Source: an uncultured Porticoccus sp. (GTDB taxonomy: Bacteria; Pseudomonadota; Gammaproteobacteria; Pseudomonadales; Porticoccaceae). From it: a DNA stretch of 64,000 nucleotides. Where the stretch lies: positions 124,001-188,000 of the forward strand of contig NZ_CAJXST010000004.1 in the NCBI RefSeq assembly GCF_913061305.1. The letters run 5' to 3'. A program made the translations under genes and the position numbers. Positions 27,877 to 37,300 of this stretch are shown in pieces (position 1 is the stretch's first letter; every line of letters starts with the position of its first letter). Under the pieces are notes generated by a model, which saw only the letters and a list, made by a program, of their open reading frames with translations, did no database searches and was not told the DNA's origin.

Positions 27877-29846
27877 GGTTTCACCTCCAACTGCTGGTGT
27901 TCCAGGTAATGCATTGGGCCGCCGAGAAAGGGGGCAAAGCCGGTGCCGAAAATGACCCCGGCGTCCAGCAGGTCGACACTGTCGACAATGCCATCATCCA
28001 GGCAGCGTTGACACTCGGCCAGCAGTGGTTTAATCAGGCGGTCACCGAGAATATCCATGGCCACCATATCACTGGCCTTGCCTATGTCAGGCTTGCCTTT
28101 CTTCCAGCGATAAAAGCCCTCGCCGGACTTCTTGCCGAGCTTGCCCGCGTCAATCAACGCCGCCAGTTTCGCAATGGCCTCCTGCCGGTCCGGTGCGAGT
28201 TTTTTGACCACGCTGAGCGCGACATCGAGCCCGACAGTATCCACCAGTTCAACCGGTCCCATAGGCATACCGAAGTGTTTGGCTGCCTCATCCACGGTGG
28301 CCATGCTGTGTCCTTCCTCCAGCAGATTGATAGCCTCCAGCATGTAGGGGGCCAGCACGCGATTGACTAGGAAGCCGGGAGCGCTGTTGACCGGCAGGGG
28401 AAATTTACCGATGCGGTTGCTGAACAGGCAGCCTTTTTGAATATCCGTGGGATTGGACTGTTCACCCCGCACCACTTCCACCAACGGCATCTTGGCTACC
28501 GGATTAAAGAAGTGCAGCCCGATCAGGCGTTGTGGCTGCTGCAAGCCCAGTGCAATCTCATGCAGTGGAATGGCAGAGGTGTTGGTTGCCAGTACGGTGT
28601 CAGGCCGGGCTTTTTCCTCCAGATCCTTAAAGAGTTGCTGCTTGGCCTCCAGATTTTCAAAAATCGCCTCGATTATCACATCGGCGCGGGCAATGCCGTC
28701 CCCGTCCACATCGGCGATCAGACGACTATTCGCCGCCGAGACCTGTGCAGTGCTGCGCAATTTTCGCTTGAACAGCTTTTCGGCCCGTTTCAGGGCGGGT
28801 TCGATGTATTTGGCCTCCCGATCCTGCAGGGTGACTTCCATTCCTCGCAGAGCGCACCAGGCGGCAATATCGCCGCCCATGACGCCCGCGCCGACCACAT
28901 GCACACGGCGGGGCTGCCAGTTGGCGGTGGTCTCATCCGACTTGCCCAGGGTCTTTAACTGTTCCTGTAGACGGAAAACCCGCCGCAGGTGTCGGGAGGT
29001 GTCACCCATCAGTAATTCGCTGACCCTGTCTGCTTCGCCTTTCAGCAAAGCCTCAAAGTCACTGCCCACCTGACGCCAGAGATCAATAAGGGTATAGGGT
29101 GCCGGGTAGTGTTCCGGACGGGCCCGTTTGGCCACCTCGCGGGTCATGACTTTGGCCAGGATCTGGCGCATGCCCGGGCGGCTGGTCAGTTGCTCGAGCC
29201 GGCTAGCCCGGTGTCCTTTGCGCTGCTTGACGATGGCTTTGCGCGCTGCCCAGTGCAGACTGCCGTGTTCTGATACCACCTTGTCCATCAGGCCCAGGGC
29301 GCGGGCAGCACGGGCCCTGAGAGAGCGGGCGCTGAGGATCAACTCCAGTGCCTTGCGGCCACCCAGCAGGCGTATGCTGCGTGCGGTGCCACCAAAGCCG
29401 GGGAAAATCCCCAACTGGATTTCCGGGAAACCGATTCGGGTGCTATCGGCATCCAGCGCCACCCGGTAATTGCAGGCCAGTGCCAGCTCCAGGCCACCGC
29501 CGAGGCAAAAGCCATGAATGGCGGCAACCGTATAGCAGGGCAGCGCCTCCAGCCGGGCAAAGACCCGGTGGGCCATTTCAATACCGGCTTTTGCTGCATC
29601 GCGGTCAGTCTGTTGTTCAAATTCGCGAATATCCGCACCGGCGATAAAACCGCTGGCTTTCGGCGAGTAAATCACCAGCCCGGCGGGCAGGGCTGTTTCC
29701 AGCGCCGACAGGATGGTATCCAGTTCCTGCATCACGTCACTGTTCAGCGTGTTGACGCTCTCATCGCAACGGTCGATGGCCAGCCAGGCAATATTTTCGT
29801 TATCCCGCTCCAGCTGCCAGTGCTTGTACGAAGGGTTATCGGTCAT
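27873..29846 (-). CDS. fadJ: Enoyl-CoA hydratase/3-hydroxyacyl-CoA dehydrogenase (FadJ-type)
   Basis: 657 residues. The N-terminal crotonase domain (1-190) has FIAGADIREFE and AIHGFCLGGGLELALAC, with the oxyanion-hole glycines. A Rossmann 3-hydroxyacyl-CoA dehydrogenase domain begins near residue 310 (HVVGAGVMGGDIAAW) and contains GLHFFNPVAKMPLVEVV. C-terminal dehydrogenase repeats follow. It is shorter than typical FadB/FadJ (about 715-730). The order is fadJ then fadI, the reverse of E. coli fadIJ. Confidence 0.9.
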   Translation of the reverse strand: MTDNPSYKHWQLERDNENIAWLAIDRCDESVNTLNSDVMQELDTILSALETALPAGLVIYSPKASGFIAGADIREFEQQTDRDAAKAGIEMAHRVFARLEALPCYTVAAIHGFCLGGGLELALACNYRVALDADSTRIGFPEIQLGIFPGFGGTARSIRLLGGRKALELILSARSLRARAARALGLMDKVVSEHGSLHWAARKAIVKQRKGHRASRLEQLTSRPGMRQILAKVMTREVAKRARPEHYPAPYTLIDLWRQVGSDFEALLKGEADRVSELLMGDTSRHLRRVFRLQEQLKTLGKSDETTANWQPRRVHVVGAGVMGGDIAAWCALRGMEVTLQDREAKYIEPALKRAEKLFKRKLRSTAQVSAANSRLIADVDGDGIARADVIIEAIFENLEAKQQLFKDLEEKARPDTVLATNTSAIPLHEIALGLQQPQRLIGLHFFNPVAKMPLVEVVRGEQSNPTDIQKGCLFSNRIGKFPLPVNSAPGFLVNRVLAPYMLEAINLLEEGHSMATVDEAAKHFGMPMGPVELVDTVGLDVALSVVKKLAPDRQEAIAKLAALIDAGKLGKKSGEGFYRWKKGKPDIGKASDMVAMDILGDRLIKPLLAECQRCLDDGIVDSVDLLDAGVIFGTGFAPFLGGPMHYLEHQQLEVKP

Positions 29847-29999
29847 CGGTAAAACATCTCCTTTCCCGCCACTGGCCAGTGTGCTTCCTGATACCAGCCT
29901 GCCTTACAATGTCGGTCTGTTGTTATCATCAATTCATCATAGCGGATTGGCAACGGATTGAAATGCTCCCCGCATAAAATGGATCTGGAATACTTTGCC

Positions 30000-31730
30000 A
30001 TGACGAAACCCCATATCACCCGACGTATTGCTGACCTGACCCGGTGCGAATTCAGCCCGTCGGTTCCACCGTTATTGCAGCGCATTTATGCGGCCCGGGG
30101 GGCCGAAAACGACCGGGCGCTGGCGCGAACGCTCCAGGGGCTGCCGGGCCCGGATGGCCTGCTCGGGATCGACGAGGCAGTCGTGCTGCTCGAACAGGCC
30201 ATCAATGAACAGCAATCTGTGCTCATTATCGGCGACTTTGATGCCGACGGTGCCACCAGCACGGCGCTGACCCTGCTGGCGCTGAGGGCCATGGGATTTT
30301 CCCGGGTGAGCTATATCGTGCCCAACCGCTTCGAATACGGCTATGGCCTCACCCCGGAAATTGTCGAACTGGCCAAACAGCAAACACCGGATCTGATTAT
30401 TACGGTGGATAACGGTATTTCCAGTGTCAGCGGTGTCGAGGCCGCAAAAGCCGCCGGCATCAAAGTGCTGATCACCGATCACCACCTGCCCGGCGCACAA
30501 CTGCCCGAGGCGGATGCCATCGTCAATCCCAACCAGCACGGCTGCGAATTTCCCGGCAAAAACCTCGCCGGGGTGGGAGTGGTGTTCTATCTGATGAGTG
30601 CCCTCCGCAAGCGACTCCGTGAGCGCGGCTGGTTTGCAGATCAGCAACGGGTGGAACCGAATATGGCCGAATGGCTCGATTTGGTGGCGCTGGGCACCGT
30701 GGCCGATGTGGTCACTCTAGATACGATCAATCGCATTCTGGTCTACCAGGGATTACAGCGTATCCGGGCGGGCAAATCCCGGCCGGGCATCCAGGCGCTG
30801 CTCGACCTCGCGGGTCGCGATTGCAGTCGCCTGGTGGCATCTGATCTCGGCTTTGCCATCGGACCCCGGCTCAATGCAGCCGGCCGGCTGGATGACATGT
30901 CCATCGGCATCCAGTGTCTGCTTGAAACCGACCCCTATCTGGCCCGGGAATACGCCCTGCAACTGGATGAACTGAACCGCGACCGCCGGGTGATCGAAGC
31001 CGACATGCAGCGGGAGGCGCTGGTGGCGCTGGAGCAATTGCACCTGGACGAACAGCAGTTACCCTGGGGGCTGTGCCTGTTCGATGCCAACTGGCATCAG
31101 GGGGTGGTGGGTCTGCTGGCCTCGCGCATCAAGGACAGGGTGCATCGTCCGGTCATCGTCTTTGCCGATGCCGACAACGGCGAATACAAAGGGTCTGCCC
31201 GCTCCATCAAGGGCCTGCATATCCGTGATGCCCTGGACGCAGTCGCCAGCCGCCACCCGGGCCTGATCAGTAAATTCGGCGGCCACGCCATGGCGGCAGG
31301 GCTGAGTCTCCCAAAAGATCACTACCTGAAATTTGTCGATGCGTTTGATGCAGAGGTACGTCGATTGCTCACCCCGGCGGATCTGGAAGCAGAAATCCTC
31401 ACCGACGGCGTGCTCAATCCCGACCAGCTCAGTATCGATACCGCCCAGCTGCTGCGGGAGGCTGGCCCCTGGGGGCAGCACTTCCCCGAACCGCTGTTCG
31501 AGGGCGAATTTCATATCGTGCAACAGCGCATCGTCGGCGAAAAACACCTCAAACTGGTACTGGCAACCGACGCATCAAAAAGTCAGCTCATCGACGCCAT
31601 CGCGTTCAATGTGGATACCGACCGCTGGCCCAACCCGGCGGCCGATCAGGTCCAACTGATTTATAAACTGGATATCAACCTGTGGCGGGGCAGGGAGTCG
31701 ATGCAGTTGCTGGTGGAGCATCTCGATTAA
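30000..31730 (+). CDS. recJ: Single-stranded-DNA exonuclease RecJ
   Basis: 576 residues, a 5'-3' ssDNA exonuclease of the DHH family used in recombination and mismatch repair. DHH motifs are IIGDFDADGATST, TVDNGISS, ITDHHLPGA, and DHHA1/other signatures GPRLNAAGRLDDM and KFGGHAMAAGLSL. The frame is open from TTG 29958; ATG 30000 (MTKPHITRR) gives the length of E. coli RecJ. The last 50 bases are repeated, diverged, at 46331-46380. In related bacteria recJ is followed by prfB and lysS; here 22.5 kb intervene. Confidence 0.96.
   Translation: MTKPHITRRIADLTRCEFSPSVPPLLQRIYAARGAENDRALARTLQGLPGPDGLLGIDEAVVLLEQAINEQQSVLIIGDFDADGATSTALTLLALRAMGFSRVSYIVPNRFEYGYGLTPEIVELAKQQTPDLIITVDNGISSVSGVEAAKAAGIKVLITDHHLPGAQLPEADAIVNPNQHGCEFPGKNLAGVGVVFYLMSALRKRLRERGWFADQQRVEPNMAEWLDLVALGTVADVVTLDTINRILVYQGLQRIRAGKSRPGIQALLDLAGRDCSRLVASDLGFAIGPRLNAAGRLDDMSIGIQCLLETDPYLAREYALQLDELNRDRRVIEADMQREALVALEQLHLDEQQLPWGLCLFDANWHQGVVGLLASRIKDRVHRPVIVFADADNGEYKGSARSIKGLHIRDALDAVASRHPGLISKFGGHAMAAGLSLPKDHYLKFVDAFDAEVRRLLTPADLEAEILTDGVLNPDQLSIDTAQLLREAGPWGQHFPEPLFEGEFHIVQQRIVGEKHLKLVLATDASKSQLIDAIAFNVDTDRWPNPAADQVQLIYKLDINLWRGRESMQLLVEHLD
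31681..31730 (+). repeat. recJ 3'-end, left copy of direct repeat
   Basis: The last 50 bases of recJ, from within the Leu codon through the TAA. Position-for-position 44 of 50 bases match 46331-46380 beyond the CRISPR array. Upstream of the repeat similarity ends abruptly; downstream the two sequences are unrelated. Likely the left boundary of the CRISPR-Cas island. Confidence 0.8.
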
Positions 31731-31802
31731 AGCCGGCAGGTTGCACTTTTTTCGCAAAGACCATTAAATCCAGAGAAGGGTCAATTTCAGGGATGAGTAC
31801 AC

Positions 31803-32783
31803 GTGGACAAATTCGACCGCATTCAGCACCTCCACCGAATTTTTAAAAACCGCCGCTTGCCGGTGCCCGTTCGGGTGTTGGCGGAAGAACTAGAGTGCTC
31901 CGAGCGCAACGTCAAACGCCTGCTGGAGACCATGCAGCTGGTGGATGCCCCACTGGTATATGACGAGTCGGGCCGCGGCTGGCGCTATGAAAAAAATGAG
32001 GGCGACCTCTTTGAACTGCCCGGCCTGTGGCTGACCGGTGATGAGCTGCAATCACTGAGCCTGCTGCTCAGCTTGCTGGAGCAACTGGGCAACGGCATCC
32101 TCAACGACGAAATCGTCGTGATCGAAAAAGAGGTTACCAAACTGCTCAATGCTCGGGGTATCGACCCCAGCGCCTTCGCCGATCGCGTTCGCGTCCTGCC
32201 CATCGCCCACCGCCAACTGCCGGGAACCCTTTTCAACAAAGTCAGCGAAGCGCTGCTCAGAAGCAAGCGTATCCGCATTGGTTACCTCAGCTATCGGGGC
32301 GAAAAAACCAGCCGCGACATCAGCCCACAAACCTTGGTCCATTACCGGGAGAACTGGTACATCGACGCCTGGTGCCACCTCAGGAATGAATTGCGCACCT
32401 TTTCCATTGCCCGCGTCAGCAGCGCCGAAATCCTCAAGACCAACAGCAAGGTCATTGCCAAAGAGACCCTGCGCGAACACTTCGCCAGCAGCTTTGGCAT
32501 CTTTTCGGGCAAACCAAAACACACCGCAAGGCTACGTTTTTCAAGGGAAATCGCCCGCGAAATCGCCTTGCAGGAATGGCACCCGCAACAGCAGGGCGAG
32601 TGGGATGGCAGGGAATACCTGCTCACCATTCCTTATTCAGACGACCGCGAACTGATCCAGGATTTACTCCGCCATACGCCCCATGTGTATGTGGAGGCCC
32701 CGGTAAAGCTGCGTAAAAAGCTGCAAAACAAACTGCAACAGGGATTAGAAAGGCAGCTCGGCAAAGGGCTGGGGTGGCTGTAG
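31803..32783 (+). CDS. WYL-domain transcriptional regulator (YafY-type)
   Basis: 326 residues. An N-terminal winged helix-turn-helix (residues 5-65; VRVLAEELECSERNVKRLLETM) precedes a WYL domain (about 150-220, including IRIGYLSYRGEK, the WYIDAWCHLRNELRTF core and FSIARVSSAEIL) and a C-terminal WCX-type domain. WYL proteins bind nucleic acid or nucleotide ligands and many (BrxR, CapW) repress defence operons. It starts at GTG 31803, 73 bp after recJ, as the first gene in the island. A role in controlling the cas operon is inferred from position; base composition is host-like. Confidence 0.85.
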   Translation: MDKFDRIQHLHRIFKNRRLPVPVRVLAEELECSERNVKRLLETMQLVDAPLVYDESGRGWRYEKNEGDLFELPGLWLTGDELQSLSLLLSLLEQLGNGILNDEIVVIEKEVTKLLNARGIDPSAFADRVRVLPIAHRQLPGTLFNKVSEALLRSKRIRIGYLSYRGEKTSRDISPQTLVHYRENWYIDAWCHLRNELRTFSIARVSSAEILKTNSKVIAKETLREHFASSFGIFSGKPKHTARLRFSREIAREIALQEWHPQQQGEWDGREYLLTIPYSDDRELIQDLLRHTPHVYVEAPVKLRKKLQNKLQQGLERQLGKGLGWL

Positions 32784-32874
32784 CAATACTGGATAAATGT
32801 CCAAGACATGTTTTGTCACCACAAGGCGATATAGTCGCAAGCAGTAGCAAGTAAACGTCAGGGAGGCATTCGGC

Positions 32875-33129
32875 ATGACCATCGACAGCGAAGCGGCGAA
32901 CAACCTCAGACCGGTTACAAGTGCGGCATGTCTGTTCTCCGTGCCGGGAACGCTGTATCTCGCCATGGCGGATAAAAGCCTGATGGTGCTTTTGGCCCTA
33001 CCGATATTCTTTGCCGCCGCTTTTGTGTATTGCCTGGTGTTTTTCTTGCTGGCTTTGAGCGCGCGGGAGGTTATCTCGTCAATAGGGATATTAATAGAGT
33101 CCCTAATGGAAAGGGCGGAGAAGGGATGA
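32875..33129 (+). CDS. Small two-helix membrane protein, unknown
   Basis: 84 residues with GGGAGG nine bases before ATG 32875, a good ribosome site. Hydrophobic segments at about 20-45 (SLMVLLALPIFFAAAFVYCL) run nearly continuously into a second (VFFLLALSAREVI), then a short charged tail (ESLMERAEKG). No family recognised. It lies between the WYL regulator and cas1, same strand. Possibly an accessory membrane protein or toxin-like peptide of the island, but nothing in the sequence shows this. Confidence 0.55.
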   Translation: MTIDSEAANNLRPVTSAACLFSVPGTLYLAMADKSLMVLLALPIFFAAAFVYCLVFFLLALSAREVISSIGILIESLMERAEKG

Positions 33130-33176
33130 AAAGCGGTGATCTTGTTTTTCAAAAAAACCTTTGGTCGAAGTCATAT

Positions 33177-33394
33177 TCACAAATTGAGCGCAATAGCCGG
33201 TGCCATCTGCGCCATGTCGCTGTAGAAGCTCCAGCCGAGTGCGTAAGGCGCTAGTGATGTACCAAGAAATAGAACGCGAGCAACAGCTGGTGCTGTATAT
33301 ATCACCAGGACGAGTTTTGTCTGTGCCTTTTTGTATATTTCGTTTTCACTCGGATTAAGAATTTAAAAAATTGAGTAAATAGGTTTTTGAACAT
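33177..33394 (-). pseudogene. Frameshifted small membrane-protein ORF antisense to cas1 leader
   Basis: Reverse-strand frame of 61 codons open from 33362 to a TGA at 33177-33179, with coding-like codons and protein-like content such as LFLGTSLAPYALGWSFYSD and a hydrophobic stretch ahead of it. No start codon fits at the N-terminus of this frame (TAA at 33363-33365). An ATG at 33394 in the adjacent frame (MFKNLFTQFFKF) would join it if one base were lost or the ribosome slipped near 33358, giving a product of about 72 residues. No clear ribosome site. Read as a decayed gene, or possibly chance. Confidence 0.35.
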
Positions 33395-33426
33395 GGTAGT
33401 TATATTAAAAAAGTTGGGTAAAGGAT

Positions 33427-34386
33427 ATGGAACAACTGACTGATCTAAAGGCTATTCTGCATTCCAAGCGTGCGAATATTTATTACCTTGAAAAATGCCG
33501 GGTGATGCAGAAGGACGGTCGCGTGCTCTACCTGACGGAAGCTAAAAATGAAAATCAGTATTGGAATATTCCCATTGCCAATACCACATGCCTGTTACTG
33601 GGAACCGGGACTTCGGTTACACAGGCAGCAATGCGAATGCTGGCCTCGGCAGGTGTGCTTGTCGGATTTTGTGGCGGCGGCGGGACGCCCTTGTTGATGG
33701 CCAATGAAATTGAATGGCTCAATCCACAAAGTGAATATCGGCCGACTGAATATATACAAGGGTGGATGCAGTTCTGGTTTGATGATGACCGACGACTTCA
33801 AGCTGCAAAACAATTTCAGCAAGAAAGGATAAAGTATCTGCAAAAAGTATGGGGCAAGGACCGAGACCTACAGACAGAAGGATTCAATATAGCTGACCCA
33901 ATTTTACAAAAGTCTCTCGACAACAATCTGCAAAAAGTGTCAGTGGCCGGGAAAGTTGGCGCGTTGCTACAAGGTGAAGCAGAACTTACCAAACAGCTCT
34001 ACAAGTTTGCTGCTCATGCCAGCAGCTACGGTAACTTTACCCGTGAGCGTGAAGCCATAGATACCGCCAATACCTTTCTCAATCATGGTAATTATCTGGC
34101 CTACGGATTAGCAGCAACAACGCTCTGGGTTCTGGGCATTCCTCACGGCTTTGCTGTGATGCACGGTAAGACTCGTCGTGGGGCGTTGGTGTTTGACGTT
34201 GCTGATTTGGTGAAAGACGCATTGATCCTGCCATGGGCGTTCATCTGTGCAAAAGAAAAAAGTACAGAACAAGAATTTCGCCAGCAATGTTTACAGGCAT
34301 TTACTAACCATAACGCATTGGAATTTATGTTTGATCAGGTCAAAGATATCGCCCTTAAGACCGATTGGGAGACAGTAATAGCATGA
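33427..34386 (+). CDS. cas1: CRISPR-associated endonuclease Cas1 (type I-F)
   Basis: 319 residues. Integrase of new spacers. The sequence is type I-F specific: ILHSKRANIYYLEKCRVM at the start, NIPIANTTCLLLGTGTSVTQ, FCGGGGTPLLMANEIEWL and HGNYLAYGLAATTLWVLGIPHG. Catalytic residues are visible as Glu184 (LQGEAELTK), His246 (VMHGKTRRG) and Asp257/260 (LVFDVADLVKD). The start is ATG 33427 with AAGGA very close by. Its TGA overlaps cas2-3 (ATGA). No convincing sigma-70 promoter was found in the 297 bp upstream. Confidence 0.97.
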   Translation: MEQLTDLKAILHSKRANIYYLEKCRVMQKDGRVLYLTEAKNENQYWNIPIANTTCLLLGTGTSVTQAAMRMLASAGVLVGFCGGGGTPLLMANEIEWLNPQSEYRPTEYIQGWMQFWFDDDRRLQAAKQFQQERIKYLQKVWGKDRDLQTEGFNIADPILQKSLDNNLQKVSVAGKVGALLQGEAELTKQLYKFAAHASSYGNFTREREAIDTANTFLNHGNYLAYGLAATTLWVLGIPHGFAVMHGKTRRGALVFDVADLVKDALILPWAFICAKEKSTEQEFRQQCLQAFTNHNALEFMFDQVKDIALKTDWETVIA

Positions 34387-37300
34387 TGGTCACGTTTGTC
34401 TCTCAATGCGAGAAAAAAGCCCTCGCCCGTTCCCGGCGGGTGCTGGATGCTTTTGCCGACCGCATAGGTGATAACACCTGGCAGACGGTGATTACACAGG
34501 AAGGTTTACTGGCCGTAAAAAAGCTGCTGCGGAAGACTGCCAGTAAAAATACAGCTGTGAGTTGCCATTGGATACGGAGCCGGTCGCGGACGGAGTTAGT
34601 TTGGGTGGTGGGGAATAAAAATAAATTTAATAACCAAGGTGCTGTACCGGTCAATAGTACATCCACCAATCGGTTTTATCGTGACGATTTGCAGGATTGG
34701 CAGTTTCTCCCAACTATCAGATCGCTGACGTGTTTAGCCGCATTACTGCACGACTGGGGCAAAGCCAGCGCCCGCTTCCAGCAAAAACTTGCCAAAAACT
34801 ATAAAGGCCACGGGGCAGACAGATTACGTCACGAGTGGGTTTCGTGCTTATTGCTCAAAGCGCTGATTTCCAACACGGGCAACCCGAATGTGGACGAGGG
34901 TTGGTTAACAACGTTAAAAGATGGAAAGATTGATGAAGATGCCCTCAGGACATCCCTATGCAAAAGTAGTGAAAAGCCATTAGCCGATTTGCCGAGTGTC
35001 GCAAAATTAGTGGCCTGGTTGATTGTTACCCACCATCGGCTTCCCTTACCAGACGATACAAAATCGGGTAGTTCGTGTACCAGCCTTGAAGGCATGCTTG
35101 GCATGATCGACAAAAGCTGGGGGTATGAAAATAAGGTAGACGATCTTGCATCCTGTTTGGAATTCCCCGAGGGGCTGTTAACCAACTCCAGCAAATGGCT
35201 GTCGCAAATCAAACGTTGGTCAGCCAAGTTACTGGATTCACAAGACGTTATTGCTCAGGCCATCGACAACGGCAGCTACCGCGTATTGCTGCACCATGCC
35301 CGCTTGTCTTTGATGCTGGGCGATCACTACTTTTCATCCCTTGATATTGACCAGACCCGCAATTGGCCCAATGCCACTGGCTTGCTTGCCAACACCCAAA
35401 AAAACAAATCACCCAAGCAGGCTCTGGATCAGCACTTGGTCGGTGTTTACGAAAGTGCCAAAAATATCGTCGGCAAATTGCCCGTTATCGAGAACGGCCT
35501 GGAACCTAGCTTTAATACTGTGGAATTAAAGCGTAAAAGCCCAACTTCCTACGCTTGGCAAGATACAGCCACCAAAAAAGTACGTGACTGGCGTAAAGCA
35601 TGCAACGATACGCGCAAAGGCTTTTTCGCGGTCAATATGGCCAGCACTGGCTGCGGTAAAACCTTTGCCAATGCGAAAGCCATGATGGCCCTCTCTGAAG
35701 ACGGCGATAGCCTGCGTTATATCCTAGCTTTGGGGCTGCGCACCCTTACATTGCAGACCGGCGACGAATACCGCGAGCGAATCTTCAAAAAAAGTGATGG
35801 CTGCGACCTGGCGGTATTGATTGGTTCTAAAGCGATTGCGGATTTGCACTATCAAAACAAACAGGAACAAACGCAAGAGCAAGTGAACCATGGCTCGGAA
35901 TCTGTCGAAACATTGTTGGCCGATTCCGACGAAGTTGTCTACCAAGGTGAGCTGCCCGAAGAAGGTTTAACCACGGTTTTACAGAGTTATAAAGACAGGC
36001 AGTTACTCTACGCCCCGGTTTTGGCCTGCACTATTGACCATATCATTGCCGCAACAGAAACCACTCGCGGTGGGCGTTACATTCTGCCTGCGTTGCGTTT
36101 GCTGTCGTCGGATTTGGTCATTGATGAGGTGGATGACTTCACCGGCGGTGACCTAATTGCCATTGGCCGCCTGATTCATCTGGCAGGCATGCTGGGGCGT
36201 AAAGTGATGATTTCCTCGGCGACCATTCCACCGGCAATGGCGGAAGGCTATTTCAATGCCTACCAGCAAGGCTGGTTACTCTATTGTAAAACCCGTAACG
36301 CCGGCCCTCTGGTGGGTTGCGCCTGGATCGACGAGTTTTCTACGCAGGTCGAAGATATCGGTAATCAAGACCAGGCAGCTCAGGACTATCGGAAAATTCA
36401 TGACCGATATATTGAGAAGCGAGTAGAGCAGTTAGGCAAGCAAGCGGCGAAGCGCAAAGCCATTGTGATTGATTGCTCGCCAGCTATGTGGGGTAATGAT
36501 GAGCACGATCAGTCAGGCATCGCCAATAAAAAAGGAGTCTGGTTCAACCGAATAGCCGCCACCACTCTTGATAGGCACGAGCAACACCATACGATAGATA
36601 GTCAAACCGACTTAAAGGTTTCTTTTGGGGTGGTACGGATTGCCAATATCCAACCCTGTGTGCAGCTTACCCGCTTTTTGTTGGGTTATGACTGGCCTGA
36701 AAATACCGAGGTGCGAGTGATGGCTTACCACAGCAGACAAGTACTGCTGCTGCGCCACGAACAGGAAAAGCATCTTGATGGCGTGTTAAAACGTAAAGAA
36801 AAACAGGGCGAGCAACCACAAGCCTTTAATAACGAGCTGATTCGCAATCACCTAGATAGCATTGCCAATCAGCAACCCAAAGTGAAAAACCTGTTGTTTA
36901 TCCTGGTCGCCACCCCTGTTGAAGAAGTGGGTCGGGATCATGACTTCGATTGGGCCGTTATCGAACCCTCATCGTACCGCTCCATTATTCAATTGGCAGG
37001 ACGGGTCAAACGGCACCGTGACGGTGAGGTAGAACATCCTAATATCGGTATTCTGCAATACAACTGGCGAACCCTGAAAGATGGTGACAAACCAAGAGAA
37101 CCGCGGTTTTGCAGACCGGGGTATGAAGTGGCTGGTAAGTTACCGAAAGTAAAAGCAGATGGGACAAAAAACTATGGCGCTATGCAAAGCCACGATCTTT
37201 TTAAGGTGGTGGATGAGACGCTGATACATACCCGACTGGATGCCACGCCAAGGATTCAGGAAAGGCAAAAAAGCAGTCAAACACAGATGGCCTTGCTGGA

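Noticed and set aside
33130-33426. Second CRISPR array or sigma-70 promoter just before cas1
   Set aside because: No sequence like GTTCACTGCC occurs here, and AT-rich hexamers such as TATATT (33334 and 33401) lack a fitting -35 at 16-18 bp.
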